From Ignavibacteriota bacterium (GTDB lineage Bacteria > Bacteroidota > UBA10030 > JAHEZR01): DNA of 5,615 nucleotides. Under the pieces are notes generated by a model, which was not told the origin of the DNA, ran no database searches, and worked only from the letters and a program-made list of their open reading frames with translations. Positions 1 through 5,615 of the stretch are shown here, piece by piece. The translations under genes and the position numbers were made by a program. The stretch lies in contig JAHEZR010000064.1 of NCBI GenBank assembly GCA_023251005.1, forward strand, positions 1-5,615. Direction: 5' to 3'. Each line of letters starts with the position of its first letter. Positions within the stretch are counted from its first letter, which is position 1.

Positions 1-527
1 ACAATCGATCGGCTGACAACGAAAAAGCGACGTCGGCGCTGGGAGGGATACTGCAGTATTTCGAAAAGTCCGACTATCAAACCGCTATCAACGGAGTGCC
101 GGAAAAAAATATCATGGGGTTAAAAGATGTTGCAGAAAACTACGGCAGCACGAGTTCGGGCGACCTGGCAATATTCTATTTAGCGGATGCGTATTATTCT
201 CTCGGGAATTACGATGAGGCATTGAAATATTTTGAGAAATTCAGTGGTTCCTACCCGCCGCTTCGATCCTCGGCGCTGGCGGGGATCGCTTCCTGTTACG
301 AAGCAAAAGGTGATTACAAGAAAGCGGCCGAGTATTTTGAAAAAGCCGCATCGAAATCCACTGACAGCCAGCTCTCTGCGGAATACCTCCACCACTCGGC
401 GAGAAACTATGGGCTTGTTGGAAAGAAAGATCGTGCCGTTGAGCTCCTGAAGAAATTGAAGAAGGAATACCCGACCTCAACCTATGCGCGTGAGGCGGAT
501 CGCTTGCTCGCAGAGTACTCGAGCTGA
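1..527 (+). CDS. TPR-repeat protein, YfgM-like, 5' end missing
   Basis: This is the C-terminal part (174 codons plus TGA) of a tetratricopeptide-repeat protein. The frame is open from base 3 with no stop, so the gene begins outside the window; the GTG at 96 lies inside a helix-like repeat and is not a believable start. Three helix-turn-helix repeats can be read, at about visible residues 53-86 (AIFYLADAYYSLGNYDEALK), 87-121 (LAGIASCYEAKGDYKKAAEY) and 122-159, each with the usual small/aromatic TPR pattern and an acidic or lysine-rich turn. A less clear repeat precedes them (LQYFEKSDYQTAI). The stretch GLKDVAENYGSTSSGDLA resembles YfgM-type TPR proteins of Bacteroidota and relatives, which carry an N-terminal membrane anchor and are thought to hold partner proteins at the cell envelope; that anchor would be upstream and is not visible. 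TPRs are protein-binding scaffolds, so the partner cannot be deduced. The gene is separated from the downstream operon by 255 bases and is probably an independent unit. Confidence 0.85.
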   Translation, partial: NRSADNEKATSALGGILQYFEKSDYQTAINGVPEKNIMGLKDVAENYGSTSSGDLAIFYLADAYYSLGNYDEALKYFEKFSGSYPPLRSSALAGIASCYEAKGDYKKAAEYFEKAASKSTDSQLSAEYLHHSARNYGLVGKKDRAVELLKKLKKEYPTSTYAREADRLLAEYSS

Positions 528-634
528 CGTCCGTGGAGTTTGATTCTCCATTGTCATTCGTGCCCCGCCTAGGTTCCGTACTTTTCAGCCCTCGATTATC
601 AGCGCACGTTTCTCGATCATTTCCCATCTCGGCT

Positions 635-658
635 TTTCCGTTGTATCTTAAACGGAAA
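635..658. repeat. Perfect 8-bp inverted repeat, possible operator or weak hairpin
   Basis: TTTCCGTT (635-642) and AACGGAAA (651-658) are exact reverse complements separated by 8 bases. The repeat overlaps the -35-like part of the only promoter-like sequence I see before the phosphatase operon. The geometry would suit a dimeric DNA-binding protein. As RNA it could form a modest hairpin, but no clean T-run follows, so it is a poor intrinsic terminator for the TPR gene. The function is inferred from position only. Confidence 0.4.
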
Positions 659-670
659 TTCTATATTTTG
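641..670 (+). promoter_or_regulatory. Weak promoter-like sequence ahead of the phosphatase operon
   Basis: TTGTAT (641-646) is followed after 15 bases by TATATT (662-667), within TATATTTTG (662-670). The second element differs from the sigma-70 -10 consensus at one position, but the first is weak and the spacing is short. It also resembles, with one extra base, the TTG ... TAnnTTTG pattern of Bacteroidota promoters. Use of this site would give a 5' untranslated leader of roughly 100 bases. No better candidate was seen in 528-782. Confidence 0.25.
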
Positions 671-782
671 ATTCGCGATATCAGCAGCGGCGGGTTTGCC
701 TGTTCATTACCGCCCAAGTGCAACTTTCTCGCCTAAAACACGAAGAATAAGTGAATAACGAGTCAGGATCCTCGCCTTCGAA

Positions 783-2906
783 GTGACTTCCCCTCTGAAC
801 ATAAGAATGAAACGCGCGCTTAGCGCAGGCATTCCCCTTTTTCTTTTCCTCGTCGTTTTCATTATTGACGTGATCAGGAAAGGGGTGGAGATCGACATCC
901 TCTGGTTGCACCTCCTTCGAGACGGATTTTCAATCGTTGCCTTCTATCTCAGTTATGTATTTTTCTCATCACTAAAAGGTGGAACTGCTCAAGACCCCAT
1001 CAAGGTGCAACGAGTACTACTTCTCGTCGGGGTCACATTAATCATTGCTTACTTTTCCCTTTCGCATTACCGTCACGGCGGGTTTGAGGCGGTTGAGTAC
1101 AATCTCGTCCCGAGAGATTATGCGACGGTTTTTCTCTCCCACATGATCAGTGTTCTCTCGGGACTCTTGATGGTCCTGGTACTACTCTACGCGAAGGATC
1201 TGGTTTATTTCAAAAGAAGGAAAGGGACGAAAAGGAATTTCACAATCTTTCTTGTTGTGCTTTTCGCCTCCTCAGCCTCCGCATTTATGGGTGGTCCCCT
1301 CAAGGTTTCTGTCACCACTTATTTCCTTTTTGCCGTTGCAATTTTCCTTGGGCTGGTGAATTCCTTGCGCTTGCCATGGATCGTTTATCTCTCGAAGCGT
1401 GAAAAAATCTATTCACTCTTTTGGAGCATAGCTCTGGAGTTCACCTTTATCGGGATAAGTGTGCTAGCAAGTTCAAGTTCCTTCTTCAACAACGCACTTC
1501 TTTACTACAGTCCGCCGCTGCGCTATTTTGTTTCCATTACGGCGATATTTTGTTCGATTTACTTTGGGGTGGCATTCATAAGCACCCTTTTCCACTTTCC
1601 AACGGCAGAGGCTTTCGAGCGCAAGCGCACCGAGCTGAGCTCACTCCATAATTTGAGCAGGCTCGTCGCTCGGGTACTAAACTTTGAGGATCTTGTCGAT
1701 ACCGTGACAAAAATGACGCTTGAAGTTTGTGATGCCCAAAGTGCATGGCTGGAATTAATTCATGCCGGTGCCCCGTCCCGGACTGGAAACGGCAACGCCG
1801 ACTCCTCCAGGTATCGAGTGCAAGTTGTCTCATCGAAGAACATCACTCACGAAGAGATCGGAGAGATCACGGCTACGAATGGTTCTTCACTTCGAGAGAC
1901 GGTTTTCAGTTCGAAGAAGGTGATCCTTATCAACGAAGTGGGCAGTGATCGACTCACACGACACATGAAGGGGTTAAAGAAAAAGGTTGGTTCTCTGCTC
2001 GTGATTCCGCTTGCATCGCATTCCCGGGTTACTGGTATCCTCTACGCTACGAAGGAGATGGAGTACGGCTTCGATCAGGAAGATATTGATGTTCTCTCTG
2101 CCTTCGCGGACCATGTGAGTATCGCAATCGAGAACTCTCGGCTTATTGAAGAGTCTTTGGAGAGAGAGAGGCTTCACCAGGAAATGCTGGTTGCACAATC
2201 GATGCAGAGGAAACTCCTTCCACAAGAACTCCCGAAGTGCATGAATTTTGATATTGACGCCGTTTCCTCGATGGCACAAGTTGTAGGCGGAGACTATTAT
2301 GATTTTGCATTCCTCGATGAAGACCGATTAGCGATTGTTGTAGGCGACGTCTCGGGCAAAGGAGTGCCGGCAGCTTTTTATATGGCGGAGGTGAAGGGCA
2401 TTTTTCAATCGCTCAGTCAGCTGTGTCGATCGCCGAAGGAATTCATCGTCAAAGCGAACAAGGCGCTCATCGGCACGATCGACAAGCGCTCGTTCATCAG
2501 TCTCTTGTATGCTATTCTTAATCTCAAGACAGGTCATCTTGTGATGTCGCGTGCAGGACATTGTCCGATGCTTTACGTGTCCGGTCACAAGACCGAGTAT
2601 GTTCGTCCGACAGGGTTGGGCCTCGGGCTCACGGATGGGCCACTCTTCGAAAACGCTACTGAGGAGAAGACGGTCAACCTCAAATCGGGGGATGTTTGCA
2701 TCTTCTACTCGGACGGCATTACCGAGTCCCGTGGTTCTCGGGAAGAAGAGCTCGGGTATGACCGGCTGAAGGAGATTGTTGGAAAGGTGAGGGATGGCTC
2801 AGCACGTCAGATTAAGGAGTCGATCCTCAATGGAGTCCAGGAATACACTGGCGTACTGAACGTTGAGGACGATATGACGCTCATCGTCCTCAAATGGGGG
2901 GTGTGA
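783..2906 (+). CDS. Membrane-bound GAF-SpoIIE (PP2C-type) serine phosphatase
   Basis: This 707-residue protein is probably the membrane-located activator of the switch, dephosphorylating the serine of a STAS-domain antagonist such as the one encoded next. About eight hydrophobic segments fill the first 270 residues (roughly 15-30, 47-63, 78-94, 114-136, 152-170, 176-193, 209-230, 248-270). A GAF-like domain follows at about 285-450, then a helical linker with the RsbU-type signature AQSMQRKLLP (471-480), then a SpoIIE/PP2C domain at about 490-705. The expected metal-binding acidic motifs are all present: GGDYYD (D504, D507), GDVSGKG (D522), YSDG (D644) and EDDMT (D696, D697), so it should be active. 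I do not recognise the membrane part as a named sensor family, and the ligand is unknown. The start is uncertain: GTG at 783 gives the longest product, ATG at 807 gives MKRALSAG, neither has a good Shine-Dalgarno sequence, and the frame is closed by TAA at 756. It is the first gene of the operon, 73 bases before the STAS gene. Confidence 0.93.
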   Translation: MTSPLNIRMKRALSAGIPLFLFLVVFIIDVIRKGVEIDILWLHLLRDGFSIVAFYLSYVFFSSLKGGTAQDPIKVQRVLLLVGVTLIIAYFSLSHYRHGGFEAVEYNLVPRDYATVFLSHMISVLSGLLMVLVLLYAKDLVYFKRRKGTKRNFTIFLVVLFASSASAFMGGPLKVSVTTYFLFAVAIFLGLVNSLRLPWIVYLSKREKIYSLFWSIALEFTFIGISVLASSSSFFNNALLYYSPPLRYFVSITAIFCSIYFGVAFISTLFHFPTAEAFERKRTELSSLHNLSRLVARVLNFEDLVDTVTKMTLEVCDAQSAWLELIHAGAPSRTGNGNADSSRYRVQVVSSKNITHEEIGEITATNGSSLRETVFSSKKVILINEVGSDRLTRHMKGLKKKVGSLLVIPLASHSRVTGILYATKEMEYGFDQEDIDVLSAFADHVSIAIENSRLIEESLERERLHQEMLVAQSMQRKLLPQELPKCMNFDIDAVSSMAQVVGGDYYDFAFLDEDRLAIVVGDVSGKGVPAAFYMAEVKGIFQSLSQLCRSPKEFIVKANKALIGTIDKRSFISLLYAILNLKTGHLVMSRAGHCPMLYVSGHKTEYVRPTGLGLGLTDGPLFENATEEKTVNLKSGDVCIFYSDGITESRGSREEELGYDRLKEIVGKVRDGSARQIKESILNGVQEYTGVLNVEDDMTLIVLKWGV

Positions 2907-2962
2907 AGTGTGAGAATGAACGTTGCCAAGAGGGAGGGAGAGCTGTTTATTCACATAGTCTC

Positions 2963-2970
2963 AAAGGAGA
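2963..2970 (+). promoter_or_regulatory. Ribosome binding site of the STAS gene
   Basis: AAAGGAGA lies 9 bases before the ATG at 2980 and is the strongest Shine-Dalgarno match in the window. It fixes the start of the STAS gene and suggests this antagonist is translated efficiently compared with the two phosphatases, whose starts have poor or no sites. Confidence 0.85.
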
Positions 2971-2979
2971 ACATCACTC

Positions 2980-3330
2980 ATGAGTGAATTCAAAGTGCTG
3001 GTTCGCGATGAACCGCCAGTTTCGGTTCTCGAACTGAAAGGGTATCTCGATGCTCACACCGCAACCGAGCTCGAAAGTGCATTCGAGAACCTCGTCAAGG
3101 GAAAAAAGTACAACATCATCGTGAACTGCAAGGACCTTACTTACATCAGCAGTGCGGGGCTTGGGGTCTTCATGGCGTTTATCGAAGACGTGCGAAAGAA
3201 TGAGGGTGACATCAAACTTTCGAACATGTCGCCGAAGATTTTCAATGTGTTCGACCTCCTCGGGTTTCCTCTTCTCTATGAGATTTTCAAGGACGAGCGT
3301 GAGGCGATGCAAAAATTTCTGGCTAAGTAG
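2980..3330 (+). CDS. STAS-domain anti-sigma-factor antagonist (RsbV/SpoIIAA-like)
   Basis: This 116-residue cytoplasmic protein is essentially a single STAS domain, the usual length for the SpoIIAA/RsbV family. The strand-rich start (VSVLELKGYLDAHTATELES, 14-33) and the signature YISSAGLGVFM (55-65) are typical. Ser58 is in the position of the SpoIIAA serine that is phosphorylated by the partner kinase; the residue before it is Ser57 rather than the Asp of SpoIIAA, a substitution that also occurs in this family. When unphosphorylated, such proteins bind the kinase and release its captive target; the kinase inactivates them and PP2C phosphatases restore them. It sits between the first phosphatase and the likely kinase, which gives all the enzymes needed for that cycle. 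The ATG at 2980 is chosen because AAAGGAGA precedes it at good spacing. I leave the symbol blank because a SigB-type output is not shown; a role in another switch, for example controlling a response regulator or secretion, is possible. Confidence 0.93.
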   Translation: MSEFKVLVRDEPPVSVLELKGYLDAHTATELESAFENLVKGKKYNIIVNCKDLTYISSAGLGVFMAFIEDVRKNEGDIKLSNMSPKIFNVFDLLGFPLLYEIFKDEREAMQKFLAK

Positions 3331-3331
3331 C

Positions 3332-3337
3332 GAGGAG
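3332..3337 (+). promoter_or_regulatory. Ribosome binding site supporting a TTG start for the kinase
   Basis: GAGGAG begins just after the STAS stop codon (TAG, 3328-3330) and lies 7 bases before TTG at 3345. This good spacing is the reason for preferring the rare TTG start over the in-frame GTG at 3369. Confidence 0.65.
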
Positions 3338-3344
3338 CCGAGAA

Positions 3345-3818
3345 TTGAACTCAGGTGATGGAGAGGCAGTGAAGCAGAAGCGAAAATCGACGGACCATCA
3401 ATTCGAACTCACGGTCCCGAGTCAGACAGCGAAGCTGAAGCACGTTCGTCGTTTTGTCGCCAGTAAAGCCCGGCGGTTTGGTTTCTCTGTCGATGAAGCC
3501 GGCAAGATCGCCCTTGCGGTTGATGAGGCATGCACGAACATCATCAAACACGCTTACAACTACGCCGTGGACAAGAATATCCATCTCGGTATTTCGATGC
3601 GAGACGGGACGTTTGAAGTTCTCATTACGGATCGTGGGAAATCCTTTAAGCCGGAATCTGTCAAGCTGCCCGACATGAAAGAGTATTTCTCGCACTACCG
3701 CCACGGCGGCCTGGGGATGTATCTGATGAAATCGTTGATGGACAAAGTTGAATACCACATGCGTCCGGGTGTCCAGAACCAAGTCCGCCTCGTGAAGTAC
3801 CTTCGTCGCCCGATGTAG
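3345..3818 (+). CDS. RsbW/SpoIIAB-like serine kinase and anti-sigma factor (HATPase fold)
   Basis: This is a 157-residue GHKL/HATPase_c_2 protein of the anti-sigma-factor kinase type. The N box reads AVDEACTNIIKHAYN (58-72), with Glu61 and Asn65 in the places of the catalytic base and Mg-binding Asn of SpoIIAB. The G1 motif is DRG (96-98) and the G2/ATP-lid motif is HGGLGMYL (120-127), so ATP binding looks intact. In known systems such a kinase either holds a sigma factor or phosphorylates the STAS antagonist encoded directly upstream. About 18 polar, basic residues precede the fold, which is slightly long for the family and depends on the start choice: TTG at 3345 has GAGGAG seven bases upstream, while GTG at 3369 would remove eight residues and has a closer GGAG. 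The gap to the STAS gene is only 14 bases, implying co-transcription and probably matched expression of the pair. No sigma-factor gene is adjacent, so its target is unknown. Confidence 0.93.
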   Translation: MNSGDGEAVKQKRKSTDHQFELTVPSQTAKLKHVRRFVASKARRFGFSVDEAGKIALAVDEACTNIIKHAYNYAVDKNIHLGISMRDGTFEVLITDRGKSFKPESVKLPDMKEYFSHYRHGGLGMYLMKSLMDKVEYHMRPGVQNQVRLVKYLRRPM

Positions 3819-3840
3819 GCGCACAACTTTTCCCTCCTCC

Positions 3841-5589
3841 ATGCGATCCCCTTCCGATAATTCTGTTCTAGCTGATCGAAAGAAAGAACAGACTGCATTC
3901 GAGCTGAGGTCGTTGTTTGAATTCAGCCAGGTCGTAAACTCTTCACTTGACCTCTCTTTCATCTTAGGGGATATGCTTTTGACCGTTATGGGGAAGATGC
4001 TTATCTCGAAAGGTGTGGTTCTTCTTCGCTCGTCGAACAACCTATTCCGGGTCGCTAATATCAGGGGTGTGACAGGGACATCTGTCGGGACGGAGATTGG
4101 CATTGAACGTCCACCGAAGATCATTCTTTGGGTTCGGAAGGCGAAGGCGCAAGCCCATGCTTGGACCAAACAGCTCCGCAAAGACGGAATCACGGTGTTT
4201 TTTCCCCTTCTCTCTCAGGGTGGTGTGCTCGGCTATGTTGGACTGGGAGACAAAATCTCAAGAGAAAAATTCACTGAGAAGGAGATCACTTTTCTTGAGC
4301 CACTCTTCAACATCTCCGCGACAGCGATCGAGAAAGCCCTTGCGATTGAAAACATCCGTCAGACCAATCGAAAACTCGACCTCAAGATTCAGGAGTTAAA
4401 CACCCTCTTCGAGCTGAGCAAGGAGTTCAATGCAGTTCTCGATGCTGAAAAGCTTGTGAAGCTTCTGATTTTTTCCCTTATGGGTCAGGTAGGTGTCAGT
4501 CGGTACGTTGTTTTCCTCCGGGATGGAGAGTCCATGAAGGTCGCGGTATCACGACTCGATAACGGTTTTGAAGATGGGGCGTTTCTGAAGTCACTTGCGG
4601 AAGTCACAACTCCCACTCGGATCACAGACATCAAGAAAAAGAGTCTCAAGTTAGTCCGAGATAAACTTGAGCCGCTCGGAGTTCAGGCTATCGTACCCAT
4701 GCAGATTCAGCAGGAATTGCGAGGAGTTCTCTGTCTCTGTGAGAAGATGAGCCGTGAGGAGTACACGGCTCGCGACCTAGAATTCCTCTATTCGCTTGGC
4801 AACTTAGCGATCATCTCTCTTGAGAATGCGCGACTGTTCAAGGAGGCGATCGAGAAACAGCGCCTCGAGGATGAGCTCCTAATCGCTCGAGAGATTCAGA
4901 AGGGTTTACTGCCCAGCAGGCTGCCGGATATTCCAAACTACGAAATCGCTGCGGCGAACATCTCCTCGAAACAGGTTGGGGGAGATTATTACGATGTTAT
5001 CGCCACGGGAGAGAACCGCTACATGCTCGCGATCGGTGATGTGTCGGGGAAGGGTACGCCGGCGTCTCTCCTGATGGCGAATCTCCAGGCAACTATCCGC
5101 GCCCTTGTGCCGTTGGGACTGTCGATGTCTGAGCTGACGAAGCGTGTGAACGATCTGATGTATGAGAATACGAGTTCAGATCGATTTGTGACTTTCTTCT
5201 GGGGAATGTTCAGTCCGACTGAGCAAACATTCACCTATGTTAATGCGGGACATAATCCGCCATACCTCGTTCGCGCTGACGGACGTTTTGAGAGACTCGA
5301 TAAGGGTGGGATGATCTTAGGTATTATGAGTACGCTCATCCCATACGAGGAAGAAACCGTTCAACTTCTGTCTGGTGATCTTCTCGTGATGTTTACAGAT
5401 GGTGTCTCAGAGGCGATGAACAGGAATGCAGAAGAGTACGGTGAACCGCGACTCGAAGAGGTCCTCAAGGGTTCTCGCGGAAAATCTGCTCAGGAAGTCT
5501 TAGATGCAATCCACAATGACGTCAAGATTCATACTGGCGGCCACCCACAGTCGGATGATATTACCCTCCTTGTGCTGAAAGCCCTTTGA
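3841..5589 (+). CDS. Soluble GAF-GAF-SpoIIE (PP2C-type) serine phosphatase
   Basis: This 582-residue protein has no membrane segment or signal peptide, so it should act in the cytoplasm. Two GAF-like domains are read at about 20-168 and 187-333; each opens with a helix of the form LFEFSQVVNSSLD or LFELSKEFNAVLD and ends in a helix leading to the next domain. A coiled-coil-like linker with AREIQKGLLP (349-358) joins them to a SpoIIE/PP2C domain at about 368-581. The metal-site motifs are complete: GGDYYD (D382, D385), GDVSGKG (D400), FTDG (D520) and SDDIT (D572, D573), along with NAGHNPP (468-474). It probably dephosphorylates a STAS antagonist in response to a small molecule or other intracellular signal sensed by the GAF domains, whose ligand cannot be read from the sequence. 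The ATG at 3841 is the only sensible start, because the frame is closed upstream by TGA at 3793 with no other start codon between. It has no Shine-Dalgarno sequence and follows the kinase gene by 22 bases, so translation may rely on coupling. Confidence 0.94.
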   Translation: MRSPSDNSVLADRKKEQTAFELRSLFEFSQVVNSSLDLSFILGDMLLTVMGKMLISKGVVLLRSSNNLFRVANIRGVTGTSVGTEIGIERPPKIILWVRKAKAQAHAWTKQLRKDGITVFFPLLSQGGVLGYVGLGDKISREKFTEKEITFLEPLFNISATAIEKALAIENIRQTNRKLDLKIQELNTLFELSKEFNAVLDAEKLVKLLIFSLMGQVGVSRYVVFLRDGESMKVAVSRLDNGFEDGAFLKSLAEVTTPTRITDIKKKSLKLVRDKLEPLGVQAIVPMQIQQELRGVLCLCEKMSREEYTARDLEFLYSLGNLAIISLENARLFKEAIEKQRLEDELLIAREIQKGLLPSRLPDIPNYEIAAANISSKQVGGDYYDVIATGENRYMLAIGDVSGKGTPASLLMANLQATIRALVPLGLSMSELTKRVNDLMYENTSSDRFVTFFWGMFSPTEQTFTYVNAGHNPPYLVRADGRFERLDKGGMILGIMSTLIPYEEETVQLLSGDLLVMFTDGVSEAMNRNAEEYGEPRLEEVLKGSRGKSAQEVLDAIHNDVKIHTGGHPQSDDITLLVLKAL

Positions 5590-5597
5590 TCAATCTT

Positions 5598-5614
5598 CCT
5601 GCACTGACGGCAGG
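5598..5614 (+). terminator. Possible intrinsic terminator stem, cut by the window end
   Basis: CCTGC (5598-5602) and GCAGG (5610-5614) are exact reverse complements with a 7-base loop, starting 9 bases after the stop codon of the last gene. Only one T follows before the window ends, so the T-run needed to confirm an intrinsic terminator is not visible. Confidence 0.4.
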
Positions 5615-5615
5615 T

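Noticed and set aside
241..627. Minus-strand frame of 128 codons over the TPR gene and the intergenic region
   Set aside because: Most of it is antisense to the TPR repeats, and the translation is rich in Arg, Ser and Pro with no fold-like pattern.
689..714. GGCGG and CCGCC could form a 5-bp stem in the leader of the first phosphatase
   Set aside because: The loop is 16 bases and the stem cannot be extended on either side; there is no sign of a riboswitch or attenuator structure.
533..736. Plus-strand frame of 67 codons in the region between the TPR gene and the first phosphatase
   Set aside because: It has no ribosome site, starts six bases after the TPR stop, shows no domain-like sequence, and covers the promoter-like and inverted-repeat elements. 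I treat the region as non-coding.
1062..3710. The seven-residue peptide SHYRHGG occurs in both the membrane part of the first phosphatase (residues 94-100) and the ATP lid of the kinase (116-122)
   Set aside because: The contexts are structurally unrelated (a loop between membrane helices and a nucleotide-binding loop), and the flanking residues do not align, so chance is the simplest explanation.
3351..4193. Long open frame of 280 codons on the minus strand across the kinase gene and the start of the last phosphatase gene
   Set aside because: It lies antisense to two genes with clear domain motifs, crosses their junction, and its translation shows no recognisable domain. It is best explained as a shadow of the sense codon pattern.
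1..5615. Mobile elements, CRISPR arrays, tRNA or rRNA genes
   Set aside because: I saw no spaced direct-repeat array, transposase motif, terminal inverted repeats or tRNA-like cloverleaf. The dense set of protein genes accounts for nearly all of the window.

Overview
The window looks like a bacterial chromosome segment, probably from the Bacteroidota/Chlorobiota/Ignavibacteriota (FCB) assemblage. This is a family-resemblance judgement: the YfgM-like TPR protein at the left edge and the style of the SpoIIE-type phosphatases (for example the RAGHCP variant motif in the first one) resemble proteins I know from that group. No marker gene such as an rRNA is present to prove it. Every convincing gene is on the + strand.

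Layout. Bases 1-527 hold the 3' end of a TPR-repeat protein gene whose start lies outside the window. A 255-base intergenic region follows (528-782). It contains a perfect 8-bp inverted repeat and a weak promoter-like sequence, but no convincing gene. From 783 to 5589 there are four closely spaced genes that look like one operon: a membrane-bound phosphatase (about 8 TM helices, GAF, SpoIIE/PP2C), a small STAS-domain anti-sigma-factor antagonist, an RsbW/SpoIIAB-like serine kinase with a HATPase fold, and a soluble phosphatase (GAF, GAF, SpoIIE/PP2C). The gaps between them are 73, 14 and 22 bases. A GC-rich inverted repeat right after the last stop codon may be the operon terminator, but the window ends before any T-run could be seen.

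How the genes fit together. In known partner-switching systems (SpoIIAA/SpoIIAB/SpoIIE, RsbV/RsbW/RsbU) the kinase sequesters a target, usually a sigma factor, and inactivates the STAS protein by phosphorylating a conserved serine. PP2C phosphatases reverse this when they sense a signal. All three component types are here with their key residues intact. Two phosphatases of different architecture, one in the membrane and one in the cytoplasm, bracket the switch, which suggests that two kinds of input converge on one antagonist. No sigma factor or other output gene lies in the window, so what the switch controls is unknown.

The least ordinary places are the 73-base gap between the first phosphatase and the STAS gene, which stays open in the phosphatase frame and carries a short in-frame echo of that phosphatase's own GAF domain, and the start of the last gene, which lacks a Shine-Dalgarno sequence and is preceded by a pyrimidine tract instead.
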